A DNA stretch of 64,000 nucleotides. It comes from Allacma fusca (taxonomy: Eukaryota; Arthropoda; Collembola; Symphypleona; Sminthuridae). Below the pieces are notes generated by a model, which saw only the letters and a list, made by a program, of their open reading frames with translations, made no database searches and had not been told where the DNA came from. Positions 1 through 12,872 of the stretch are shown here, one piece after another (the first letter of the stretch is position 1; each line of letters starts with the position of its first letter). The stretch lies in NCBI GenBank assembly GCA_947179485.1, contig OX359249.1:37620250-37684249 (forward strand), given 5' to 3'. Both the position numbers and the translations under genes were made by a program.

Positions 1-206
1 GCATTTAATTACGTACTATATAATTACTTATACAGGATTAATATCAATGAATGATATAATTTGGTATTGATACTAGAAACATGTGCCTTGTGGGCCAAAG
101 TCAGTGTTTTCAAATAAACTCTAATTTTGTACATCGTTCCAATATAACCGCAATTGTTTTCACTGCTCCCTGTCATGTAGGTTTTCAACCGAAAATAATC
201 CCCATC

Positions 207-224
207 AAAAAAAAAAAAAAAAAA
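207..224 (+). repeat. poly-A run
   Basis: Eighteen consecutive A. There is no target-site duplication or upstream element that would make it a retroposon tail. Confidence 0.9.
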
Positions 225-1136
225 TTATCCCACAAGTACATACACACCCCTCATATAGTTGAAGACTCAGTGTCACCTAGTCTTTCAGCATGTGGCACTG
301 GAACAGAAATTAAGTGGTAAAAGTAAAGGAGTTATGAAAATGAGCTACGAGGGATTTTCCGTATGTCCATACCATGTCATGTAATCCCGACCCATGAAGC
401 AGGTAAAGTTCCGTCGGAGTGTCATGAATGCAGGGAACTTACCACGGGAGTTGAGTTTGAAGTAGAAAAAGGTACACGGGGAAACTAAATAGCGTGAAGA
501 CAGCCTCCTTCATGAGACAAAGAACCCAATTGCAATTTGGGTTTTGTAAAACAAGGAGGTTGAGCATGGAACGCCAGAGACAATATAAAATAATAAGACG
601 CTAATAAGGTCGCATAGGAGATTTAGTGCAAACCATAGTATCTCCTTTCGTTAGTTTCTATTTAGATTCCTACTTGTCTTCTTGTTTTAGTTATTCCTGT
701 GAGTCTTCTTCTCCCTGTTTCCCATTCGTTCCGCTAAATTCTTTTTCTCCGTCGGAAAATGTCTTTTGGATCGACGAAGCGTAAGTTTCTCAGCCAGGAA
801 CATAGAACCGACAAAAAAATTCTCTTAATGAAGCTGCTCATGGACGGCGGGCTACTTAACATAGACTAAGGTCTAACACGTATCATGTACATACAGAACA
901 TCGTTCTTCCGAAACACTGAAGTTCAAGCTGACTCCTTCCCTTACACCCTACTACAAACATACCAACGAAGAGAACTTAACTGGTCTGTACTACTGTACA
1001 ATGTTCAGCACATAACCAAACTTTTCAACAGAGCCGATTCTCTCCGTGACTATATGCATCTCAAGAAAAAACATATGCAAAGAGCATTGGATTGCAGGAC
1101 AGACAAAAGAAATGGCAAGAGAGCAAGAGGAGCAAG

Positions 1137-1140
<4 letters not shown>

Positions 1141-1174
<34 letters not shown>
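1141..1174. repeat. (GA)n microsatellite
   Basis: This is 34 bases of uninterrupted AG dinucleotide, flanked by imperfect AGAG-rich sequence from about 1118. The Arg/Glu-rich and Ser/Leu-rich reading frames across it, on both strands, are products of the repeat and not genes. Confidence 0.95.
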
Positions 1175-1177
<3 letters not shown>

Positions 1178-4100
1178 GAGGTGACAAGTACTGTACATAC
1201 ATATGCAACGATTCTCCTGCAGTGTCTCAAATTTCTTTCCCAACTTTCATCATCAACACATTCTTCAAGTAAATTATTTAACGTTAATGAGTAACCGGAA
1301 ACATGAAAATACCAAATAACGTCAATTAAGTACCTAGCTCGAGAGCCTTCCCCGTTCATTTTATGTCATGTTATGTACTCGTATTGAAGGGATATCGCAG
1401 TCATACTTCATTTCTCTTTCCCTCCAAGATATATTGCCCATTTTTTCCTTCTAAATTAACAACACACCAACATTTCCTACTTCCTCAGAGGGGATTATCA
1501 ATTTTACCAAAATTATTTAACTACTGCATGACTTGGGGCTGATGGTACGGCTCCGGCTCCAGCTGACATCCCCTCCTGGGCAAAATTGACGGCTTAACCT
1601 TGGACCTATTTGCACGATGGGATAACATATTTCAGGCAATCAACAAGTATGTAGATATGTACATTCTGTGGGAGAAAAATATTCGTAGAGACAATAATAC
1701 ACTAATGGTTTTGAGCTCCCTTCAATAAAATTAATCAAAACAAAAATCAGGCTGAATCATATCAAAGAGCAGCATGCCCTATAAGATTGTTAGAGATATT
1801 GTTTAGAAAATCTGAAAATGAACTGATGGGAAGTCATGACATCATCATCAGTATTATTATGACTCGGTGTCATTTTATGAAGGCGAGAGAGAGGAACGAG
1901 GTTCGAAACAATTTATTTCCTACTATGTGGATGGGTATTTATGTCTCAGAACTGGGAACATATGTTAAGTAGATGAGTACTGCGAAGGGAAGAAGTACCA
2001 GTGAGTTTCAACTTGTTTACACATGAATGAAAAGTTAAAAAAAAAAGAGAAAATTCTGAAAATTGGAAATTGAAAATAGAGGTAAGAAATAAAACTGCCT
2101 CTGTTGACAAAATTACGACTGGAGCAGGGGAAAAAGAGAATTAAGATGCTTGAGAAAAAACAAACTTACGATGACGTTCAGTACTCAACCGACAAAGTAA
2201 ATAATGCGAAATGCTTACTCCACTTATCCTGTTGACTTTTTGGCAACCTTGCAATTTTTGCAAATAGCAAGAACAACAAAAAAACGCGCATATGCTCCAT
2301 AAAGGCAACTATAGGGCTAGAGTCAAGAGAAACAAATAAACTTATTTATAGATTTTTTAATTCTCTCTTCTGTTACTTTTATTCGATATAAATCCTCAAA
2401 TGTAATCACCTTCACGATTCAAATGACCGCAGTACCCAGCCCTACATATCTCAGAGGAATGTTAGCTGAGAGGGATCTACACAATCAGAATAGTATAAGT
2501 ATATAGTAATGTGTTCTCAACTCAAATGTCGAAACAAAGTTAGAGAAAGATTACGGAGGGCTCACAGACACACATACCCGAGCTATGTACGACTACACTT
2601 CAATGGGAAATTTCCTGGTGTAACCAACCGTGTCAGTTGTCTTGTCAATGTTGACGGAATATTAAAGCACACGTGTGAAAATGCGAATGTGTCACATCTG
2701 AAGAAATGAGTTGGGATGAGGTTGGCGAAAAGCATGTTTCCAGAAAAAAAAATCTTCATGACAGGAATGCCACCGAAAGGCATTTTTGTTGACGTTGGCT
2801 AGAAGTCTTGACGAAAAATCATCAAAAAACATTAAAACATCGTGATACATATTTCTGTGGCTATGAATTTTTCCAAAATCCTTTTTCAATTCCTCCGGGC
2901 AGACACATAGATATATATCTACCTTTTAAAATAAAAATGTACCAGTCTGGATTTTATAAGCCCGTTCGTCAGAGCCATTATATTACACCCACACATCTCG
3001 CACACATAACATAAGTACTGGTCGGATCCACTAACAAATCCTATTCTGCTCAACTTAAAATCTGGGAATTTAATGAAGATTCTGAGATAACCATAATGTA
3101 TTATCTGTTTCTTCCCACAAATAATTATTGAAAATAGCCAATAGCAACAGGAACAGCTTTCATTAGGATTGTGGGGAAAAACCGTGCATTTGGTGCACTT
3201 AGCATAATAAGAGAGTCCAGGAAACCAGGAATCCTCATTAGAAAGGCTGCCGACCACAAGAATAATAAAGAAAGATTATTTATTTGTTTTTTGATTCCAT
3301 TGAGCTCTCATGACTCTAATTTCGTCTCCGGTGGGGTTAAACGAAGCGGCAGCCATCAATGGGAAAAGCTATGAAATTGAAAGTGAGTACGTATTCTGTT
3401 TATTTTCTTAAGGAACGTTGTCGGGATTGAGTCTTATTTTGATTATAACTGCCGCAAGCCTATTCTTTGTGAAGCTTACCACTGTCGAAGCAAACAAAAT
3501 CAAACAAAATATTCCTTCTATTCGTTTCGGTCTCAGTAAAGTACTCATCAGTGTTGAAGATTATTTCCGGTGTACGTAATTGAAACCGTAAATGTATGTA
3601 ATTGAAAAACATCAAAAGTGAAGATGTAGTATTTGTAGTTATTATTAGACACACGTAAGTAATTACTTATACTTGGATTTCGAATTTTAAAGAATAGATA
3701 ACTATTTCTAGACCTAATACTACCTGAATGTGCGTACAGTTCCATAATAATTTTGGAGATTAGAGTTTTCCCTGGACTGTCTGTGAAGGATTGAAATAAG
3801 TATTTGGAGTTCATATAAATTCTTGCGAACATTCTTTCAGAGACGATACAACTGACAACAGCTCTGCGACATTTACAGGACTTCATTGTTCAAATTATAT
3901 TTTGGAGGAAAATTAATGGTCCTAACCCCTAATTGAAGTCTAACTTGGCAAGCTATTCGGCGGCTTCTGTTCTTCTTGTTCCCACTCATTGGAAACTACA
4001 CGCCAATAAACGAAAAATGTCAGCAATGAGAAGAACTAATGAAAGATTACACGATATATTATTTGCTTATTCAAATTACCAGAGTTTAAACGATCAGTCA

Positions 4101-6694
4101 TAATGTCACACACGTCTTTTTAGTAAACCTCGGCTCTCTTGTCCCTCTCTTGTTATTGTGACAAGAGTTAGGGGGAACAAGCACCTCAGTGTTAATATAT
4201 ATATTGGGAATATGTCAGAAAATCCAAAAATATGACTGGAGCGAGTATCATTGAAAGATTCTATGACTGTACAGGACAATCTTTGCGGTCTATTCGGCAT
4301 CTTTGAGAAAGATAGAAGCAAGTCGGTAGGGATGCCTATGTTTAACCAGAGCATACTTAAAGGAGGGCTGAAGGGGCGGGGAACATTTCGACGATAAGGC
4401 TATGTGGATACGAAAAGGATCTTATTTAGTCCCGGTTCAAGTGAAAAGTCAAACCGATGTCGGTCGCAATATACGACGTCCCGTTCCACCCATTCATCTT
4501 AATTAAAAGGCTTCGGATTTCTATTTTCTAAACCTCTCTCATGCTCCCTACAACCCTATTCTCAACCTGGTGGATTGTGGTCATTATTATCTTTCTCATT
4601 AGTTCAAATATTGAGAAAGCACTATCGCTTAAAGTATTATTTAAAACGAGAATTCCCACAGCAGGAGAGAGCAGTGGACTTCAAGTTAAATACTACTTAC
4701 ATCTCAGCTATAATAATGTGATGTTATCCCGCATCCCACAGCATGGGGAGTTCAAATGATTTACAAAACATCAAATCCAGTAACTACTGTTCTTATTTTA
4801 GTTAATAAATGAGATTAGCTTATTATAAATACACAGTGACTCCACATTGGCAAGGCATCAGTAAAACTGTACTTCCCCAATGCTTCAGGATTATTGTCTT
4901 TTGAAATACGTAATGATGTAAGAACACGCTTAAAATATTATGCTGTCCTAGGACTATTATTTTGAGCATTGAATTGTAACAGTAGTGAAGGTAACTATGT
5001 ATATAGGCATTTGGGCAATCTAATAGGAATTCTGTATTTATAGCTACAAAAGTTGTAAGGACGGACAGAAGTCATGTACACAGTTTCAGTTTCAATGGTG
5101 CCTTGCTTTGTCTCTGAAATAATTAGTTTAGCAATTGTAACTGTGGAAGTCCGTTGTGTTCTGTATATCTATAGGTACATATGTGTTTCTACTTTCTCTC
5201 CATTGATGCACACAGCTATTTACATGCACTGTTCATTATGGAGGGGGACAAGTGGGGTGAGAACAGAACCCTTGAGGCCGGATGGTTGGGATCAAGTTAC
5301 TGCTTCCCATCTCCGAGTCTGCAGATATTCTCCGTGGAGTTTTTTTTTCCTATTCTTCCCTGGACGGCTGGAAATTCTTCCCCATTTTTAATTTCCCTCA
5401 TTATATTTTTTATGTCATCCATGAGGAGGTCATGGTTTGTCCCTGGAGACCTTACGTTAATTTCTCATTTGGAATTTCACTGGAAGCATTGTTAAGTAGA
5501 AAATGACACATGCATTTTCAAAATTTACTTGAAAATCGGTAAGTATAAGATCTGCATTTACTTATTTTTTGGGGAAATGATTCCAAAATTGAAATCCAGT
5601 ACCGTTTGTGTAATTCAGAAATCAATTGACAAACAAGGAAAAGTCTTGCCCCAGGATCTATGAATGTTTTCATGAAGGCTGTTGTTGTTGGCTGACCTGA
5701 TGACAGGAATGGTGAGAGGTTGCGATGCGTGACTACATGTTTGTTTCTGATCTGTTTATTTTAGCCTGTCGTGAATGAAACCTGATACTTCTTAATGGAT
5801 GCTGGCTCAACGGGGTATAATGAGAATCTTTCATAAAAGAGCATGCTGTAGTCTTGCAGTTGCTGAATGAGATTTAGGGGCTCTATCTAGTATCTATCTA
5901 TTAACAATTCAATCAGTTAATGCAATGCACGCACATGGCTAATTGTAAGATGTCTCAAGCTTTATGAATATATTAAAATTCTGTATTATAAATTATGCTC
6001 AAACTGTGATTTTTAGTTACGGGCGTTAGACTTGAGTGTGCAAGGAACAGTTCAATGTTCTGAACTTCTCAGGAGACTCCTCGAAGGTAATACATAATTA
6101 AGTAAGTACACATAAATAATTTATGCTGATAAACTGAGTAGCTTTATTCTTAGAATGTCCGATTCAGGTACATAATAATTATTTTAATATTACTTACATC
6201 AGGGAAATAATGCTCGTAAGTGACAAACGCAGGTGCACACAAGTAATTACTTTATATGTTATAATTGGCTGAAGGAAGTGAATGAAGATATAACGAACTG
6301 AATGGAAATTATGTATATTCAAATAGTTTCAAAATTCTTGGCTGATTGTGGCTACCGTCTAATTGCATACAAAACGTCAGTCATTCCGTATGTACATTGA
6401 CAGATTTGAAAGTGGCTTAAAAAGTATGTAGTGAGAATTTCGCCCTTGTTTAATTATTACAATTAATTGTAAGATACTTACATGGAGATCACTTGAAAGA
6501 GTTGAACAAGAAAACATTATAGACAGCTTGCAGACGTGGCATGGCGTGGAAGGTTTAGAAAAACGTAGCTTATTATGCATTGAGAAAAACTGACTTGACA
6601 AAAAACATAAAGCGGTCTACAGAATTAGCCATTTAAGCACAAACTGCATTAGTATAACTTACTACCGGATCTGGAAATATTTCCTTGGAGTTCT

Positions 6695-9381
6695 TCACTC
6701 ATTGTGAAGATCAAGCTGTTCTTTACCTTTAAATAGAAAAAATTTAATGGAGACTGTTTAGTTGCATTTGGCTCCATGCACATCTCTGTGATTAATGATT
6801 CCTCAACCCTCCATTAAGTACAGCTGACGATGATTTTCCGTGTTGCGAGCCAGCTGTGGGAAAATAAATTGATAGTAATTTAAAACATAAGCTCATTTGG
6901 GAATTTAAACTACAACTGTGCCTACATGGTAAAATATACTTTTATCTTTATCCTCTCTCCGAAGTAAATGGCCAAACACTGGATATTGCTTTTGCCCCAT
7001 TCCCTTCTGGGTTGCCCTAATATCAAATTTTTAGACGCGAACCTGAAGTTTCAGCTCAGAGCAGCTAGAGTTTTATTAGAACTTTGAGCAGAGTCTATGC
7101 GTTTCAGATCAATTTATAAAAAGTTTTTCTGATTAATTTGCCTAAGTAACATTCCTCAAAAAATGGCATTTCCTGAACCAGAAATACGACAAAATTCCCA
7201 GTATCATCTGATTTATTCCCAAACACCCCAAATTAGAGCTACCTTATAAACCGTATTCCACTTGAATACACTCGTCCTTAATTATCTCCATTAATTAAAC
7301 GATTATGACAGAAGTCTGAAGTACCCGGCACAAGTGACGGTTCCCTTCGGACAATTTACCAATTTACCATAATGGGACAAATTACCAATCAAATTTTCCG
7401 CAAAAGCACTCCGTATTAACCAGGATTATTTCCTCAGATTGGTACGGAGGAGCAATTGTTATCGTACAATGGGATCCAGTGTAAATATAAATTTTTGCAT
7501 TATGTTTCAGAAGTGCATAAGATAAGACCAACCTCAAGTGAACCAAAGTTAGCTTACCTATATGCTGGTTATGATGCATGTTAATGTTAGCGGAGCTAGG
7601 AACAGCAGAGACTGATGGAGCAGGAGGAACTTCCACACCATGCATGATATTATTCGCGTGTTTGATCTCTTGCCGCATGATATGATCTTGAATATGCGTT
7701 GGGACACCCATGGACCTAGCCATTCTGATGGCAGTATCATGAAGTTCCAAATCATCATCATCATCCGGATCATCTGACCCTAAATCTGAATTGTCACCTT
7801 CCCCGTCAACCAGGATCAAATCTGACTCTGACTCTCCGGAATCATCCCCTCCACCCAACATGGACCCATACACCTGACGTGACCTTCCCATTGAAGTTCG
7901 ATTTCTAGACCCTGCAGTTGCCTGAGGCCTGACAGATTTAGTTGGACCCCGTGATCTCATGGAATCCCGGATGCTGGAATTCCGACTTGCATTACCATGC
8001 TTTTGAGAATGGGCCTTATTAAAAGCTTCATTTATTTGTGAATCTTCATCATCGGAGCCAGACCCGAACATATCCCCTCTAGAATTTTTGTCCATGAAAA
8101 AGTAGTCATCACCTTCTTGCCGCAAGGAGCGTTCTTCAGCCTTTCTCTCAATTTCCATCCTATTCAGCTCCTCCATTTGCTTTTGTAGGAAACTTAAGCA
8201 CCGGAAACGATTTACATAGCGTTTGTACGCTGCATTCAGCTCCTCTTGAAGTCTTTCGTATTCATCCATGAATGCAGGACGGACTTTCTTCAAGGTTTGG
8301 AAACGTTTTTCACTCCTCTCAATCTCTTGTTTCTTTTTTTCAATTTTAATATCAAGATTATTTATATTCCCCTCAACCGTTGCTATCATAGATACAAACT
8401 TGGCGTTTTCGGCTTGAGACGACTGAATCGCGGATCTAATTAGACGCTCCACTTCTTCTAATTCAAAAGCTTTGACCAGCACTGAATGTCGGGCTTCCCG
8501 TAGAGATACCTCCTTGCTGAGCATATCGTACAGAAGGACACCACGTTGTGTTATCTCTGATCCAAGAGCTCGTGCTCGCTTCAATTTTTCCAACTGTCCA
8601 AAATTCAACATAGGTAAATAAAAGCTGTCTTTTAAGGAGAGTGCCTTTCGAAAATCCATAAAATAATATGCATAATGAAACATGTACTTACATTTGAAGC
8701 AATGTCAAAGTTTGCAGATTTATTTTCAACATTCCTGGCTATTCCAGACTCAATTTTCTCGGCCTCTTTCATCGCAGAATGTAATACTGATGCTACTTTT
8801 ATAAGCTCCTTTACAGCATAACCATCTGCTTGATACAGGCGTTTTGTATTCAGCTTCACATGAACCTTCGTAACCTGCATGGACAAGAGAAAGTCCTCAA
8901 CGTTTACACAAGTGAAGCCTAAATTTCTATTATGCATCCCATTTTATTCTGTGTATGTGTACATATACGATTGGAAGACACAGTGGAAAAATTTTCTCCG
9001 CTGATTGACACTTACAATAAATTCAGCAAACATTCGTATAAAAATCACACGGTCATGTTCTGTCTCAACGGAGTTCGGAAATTCAGCCTTTGGTTCGTAC
9101 TGTCTCACGAGCCATAAGCCGATGTCAGCAACAAGACGAAAATTCGGTACTCGGAAATTTTCTAATGATATTAAACGAGGGTAACCCACGGTTCTGAGTA
9201 TTTCACTCATGTCTAAAATTTATTTAAAAAGATTCATGGTCAGTGTGTGAGTTCCAGACGAACTAGGGCATCATTGCCGGAATTTCTGAAATGTCTAAAA
9301 TTAATGCCTGGAATTTCAGTTTACTAAAATGTTGTACGACGAAATTCCAAAAAACTTACTCCGCAAGTCCCGAAAAGACAT
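6695..9381 (-). CDS. CLUAP1: CLUAP1/IFT38 (DYF-3/qilin) intraflagellar transport protein
   Basis: This is a subunit of the IFT-B complex, needed to build cilia. On the minus strand the coding exons are 9360-9381, 9016-9212, 8692-8874, 7558-8593 and, less surely, 6695-6726, giving about 489 residues (human CLUAP1 is about 413). The start MSFRDLRN is split over the first intron and matches the vertebrate start. It is followed by the family block ending in GYPR, then YQADGYAVKEL and SEITQRG, which form the N-terminal calponin-homology-like domain. Residues about 140-290 are a long coiled coil containing RPAFMDEYERLQEEL. The tail is acidic (Asp/Ser-rich), as in the family. The last small exon was chosen only because it gives phase and a stop after a plausible acceptor. 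The third large exon also stays open into its intron to 7382, so the true C-terminus is uncertain. Family identity is very secure. Confidence 0.94.
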
Positions 9382-11151
9382 GATGTTACTGTCCTGTAAT
9401 TCCGCAGTTGCTGTTCCGTAAGTGAAATACTACTTTCTTACAAAGTGGTGAAAGGAAGCAAGTAAAAGACTATGGATTAATGACGAGTGCCTAAAAATTA
9501 AAAAACAAATTCATCCTTTCACCAGATATGTCCAGGAATTGCGATGGCTTCAATTATCGAGTAAGCACTGGGGTTAGAGTGTAGGAATGAATGTAAGATT
9601 GCAGAACTTGAGAATGATAATAATTAAAATAAATCTGACAGAATATATATTGTGATTCGCAATGTTTCGTCAATTTGCCTAGCAGCACTTCTTATATTAT
9701 TTTGTCATGATGATTGATGATGATGTGTGCTTGGTTTCTATATTGGATTGTGGACATGGTTGGTTACCATGGTGACCGCCAAACCGTGTTATACATGATG
9801 AATCCAATAACATCACCGATCCGTGTGCATATGTACGATAAAACATTAACAACCAAAAGCCTCCAAATCGTTTCTCTCCGTCCGCCTTGTCTCATGCCCA
9901 CATAGAAAGCATAAAGTTGTTGCGGCACTAAAGTGAAAATAAAAATGGAACAGTTTACCCCTTTGCGAAACTGATCACGGAAAATGAATGCATTCCGGTG
10001 TTGCTACAATCATTTGTGTTGTTCCTAATATAAGACGGAGTTACGAGTTCGAGCTCCATAATCTAACATTTTTATTGCCGTTGAGAGTCGTTGAGACTTT
10101 TGGAAGTAATAATCATATACGAAAAAGCATGCTGTTTGTAAGTCACATTTAGTACTTGTACATTAATTATTTTCAGTACGTAGGTACTATACTTACACGG
10201 TCTATGCGCTCTGTAGTATTTACTCTTTTGGAACATTGAACTACAGCATTCTGGGCATTAAATCCCAAGTATGCATGTATGTATGTATTAACATGGAGTA
10301 ATTCCTACTTGAGGGGTAACAGGATGTGAAGTTGAAATCTTTCATTGCATGTACAATGTACAAACATGTATCACACTAGTACTTTTACCATATGAAAAGT
10401 TCTTGATCGAGATTCTCTCCTTGCATCAACCCATATTTTGACGAACTGAAAGGCACTGGGTAGACAGTCAGTCCCTCTATATTAAAGACGAGTGGAAGCA
10501 TGAGATATAAAGTTCTCGTTCGTAATGATTACAGGCATCTACTGTATGTAAAAATCTTTTGCACAACATGGATTGGTTATTCTGAAAAAGCGTGAAGCCA
10601 ACGTGTCCTTTCAATGTGGAGACCTTGAGTAAAACCAAGAATGACGAGCAAATTAGATGCGCCGGGGTGCCAGGGAGTCACAGTGAAACATTAATTTATT
10701 GAAATTAATGCTTGCCCGTAAACACAACATATCTAGAGGTAATTATTGTGGAATAATAATGTTTTTGATTAGCAAACACCCGAGTAGTAAGTTTAACGTA
10801 TATAGTTTGGAATTTATTCCCACCGTGATTTTGACAAGATAAAATTGAAACACGCGTTTTAATAACTATTACACAGAATTTATTATCGCATAGATAATAC
10901 TGTAAATACGAACAATGTTTTTTTAAACTCAAGGTAACTCACTACTAAAGACTAAAAATGCGTGAGATTCAAAATAAAAGTACGATTTTAAAAGAGTGGA
11001 AACAAAGTAAAAGGGAAAAAAATCCCTTTTGAAGAATGGCAACAATATGAACTAATTGACTAATGAGATTTTCTACGATCACAATCGAAACGGAAATATT
11101 ATAATGTACGCCCGCAAACATGTGCTTCCAAATGCATTTTCAATACAGTAA
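9382..11151. other. intergenic between CLUAP1 and the FUN14 gene
   Basis: No coding exon is supported. The right end of the interval probably holds CLUAP1's upstream region and 5' leader. The left end of the next gene's 3' UTR falls near 11151, with a minus-strand AATAAA-type signal at 10879-10884. Nothing else stands out. Confidence 0.5.
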
Positions 11152-12872
11152 CTAGTTCCCAGTTATTACACCGAGACCAAAACCAAGTACAAAGCTACCG
11201 GTATAAAGTGCCACATCTGTAACAACCCTATCCTCATCTTCTTTGCCAACAAGAGAATGAAACCAACGACGCTGTTTGCCAACTATTTCTGTTGTCTTCG
11301 CCTCTAGTTTCTTCTCCAACTACATAACACAGAAAACATACTGAAACAGTGTAAGAAAATTTTCACTTACCAATACAGCACCACAACCATATATAAATTA
11401 ACAATAAGCAGGAATGATAGCAGGCTGGACATAAACGCTAGTTAAATATTCACAAGTTTTATTAATCTCAACATATAGCTTGGATCAGTTGTGTTAACAT
11501 GAAATTTTGAAGTTGTCTACAGATCAGAATTGTGATTTGCGGGTGCGAAAAAAATTACGAAATAAAAATGGTAAAAACAACATATTGGTTAAAACTCAGC
11601 TACGATTCATGAGGACGCTGCACCAAGTAATAGCCCAGCAAAAAAACTAACGGTTCCGTAAGTGCTATCTTGCAACATTCCACGTACCTAGAACACCAAC
11701 AAATACATGTACATATTTATAGAAACATACACCATTGACGATAATACTTTGTCTCGAAATTCCAAAAACAATCCACCAAAACTAGCGTCATTAACTCATA
11801 TATACTGCTCCATAAATGAACAAGAAAATTTTTCAAGCTATCAAATACTCACTCGTAATAAATACAATCAACGCAAGCTTACATTTAAACTGCAGCTGCA
11901 ATTAAACTCCTATTTCCAATACGCAACTCACAATAATTTTAATGCTGAAAACGTGGACGAAATTCAACCAACCAACCGTGGACAAACCATACCCCATAAA
12001 GAAACATTTCATCACATTCCAGGCTAGTCTCTACAAACTTTGACTTCCACACCAACCCAAAATTTACACGATGTACTACGAAACACCCTCATTTTAAAAT
12101 CTCAATCTCAACAATCAATTTCGAAACGAAGCCTCCATGATAAAATCTCCCTCTACACCCCCACCTAAAATAAATCCGTACCTTTTCAGTCCAATCAGCT
12201 TTCTTTCCCGTGGCTTCCTCCTGAAGTTTGGTTTTGACCTTCTCAACATCCCTATTGACACGACTCCAATTGATCTGTAAATAAAGCAAATTTTGTAGCC
12301 CAGCCAAGTAAATCACCTTCCTCCAATAATACCCAGCTAAATCAAACGTAAACAAATAATTTAAAGCTAATTACCTTAATATACCCCTTGTGATTAGCAA
12401 CTTGCAAGATGATAAGAGCTCCTCCAATGGCCGTCGCCGCTACTTTCCCTACTTTCATGCTTACGAATCCTGTCAACCTAAAAGAATCCCACAAATATCC
12501 CATTAGACCCAATTTCATACAATCCTCAAAAATTCCTCCCAAGGCAAGGTTTCAAAATACAACAAATATAATACACTATATCCATTCCAACATTCCCCTT
12601 AAAACAATTTCAATTTCATGACGGTAATTACAAAATTCGTGTTACAAAATCCAGCCTTCTCCCAACTATCCATCTTAAGTACCACGGGGATTATTTCAAC
12701 AAAAGAAATCCGAAAGTATTTTTAACAAATTGTGAGCACCAATCCCAAGAATGTAAAATACAATTTACCATCCTGAAACACCACCGATGGCAATTTGCTT
12801 GAGGATCTTCTTATTCTCGTCATCCCCTAGTTCCAAAATAGTTACTCCAGAATCCGAATTTTTGGAAGGCAT
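11152..12872 (-). CDS. FUNDC1: FUN14 domain-containing protein (FUNDC1/2-like)
   Basis: This is a small mitochondrial outer-membrane protein; in mammals FUNDC1 is a mitophagy receptor. Four exons on the minus strand (12769-12872, 12375-12477, 12182-12274, 11152-11319) join in frame into 155 residues, the usual family size. The FUN14 core is plain: IAIGGVSGW, then [27 protein letters not shown], and a C-terminal glycine-rich hydrophobic segment ending [10 protein letters not shown]. This gives about three membrane segments. Residues about 85-130 are charged and probably helical. The N-terminus before the first hydrophobic segment is only about 25 residues. It lacks the aromatic-x-x-Leu LC3-binding motif seen near the start of mammalian FUNDC1; the nearest string is VTILEL, without an aromatic residue. 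Whether it is closer to FUNDC1 or FUNDC2 cannot be told. Confidence 0.9.

Larger units (their letters stand above)
1..6694. other. gene-free left flank
   Basis: I see no supported coding gene here on either strand. Open frames are short (under about 125 codons), lack recognisable domains and are not linked by convincing splice sites. The stretch contains an 18-base A run at 207-224 and a pure GA dinucleotide repeat at 1141-1174. A possible isolated first coding exon lies at 759-780: an ATG, seven codons, then a GTAAGT donor, behind a pyrimidine-rich leader. I could not find its continuation. The right part probably includes the 3' end of CLUAP1; an AATAAA-type signal on the minus strand lies at 6143-6148. 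Confidence 0.5.

Noticed and set aside
991..1359. Open frames on both strands across the GA repeat, with Ser/Leu or Arg/Glu runs
   Set aside because: They are produced by the dinucleotide repeat, have no domain outside it and no plausible splice context.
7382..7557. C-terminal extension of the large CLUAP1 exon
   Set aside because: It follows a good GTAAGC donor, its composition is unlike the family tail, and it reads as intron sequence. Kept only as an alternative.
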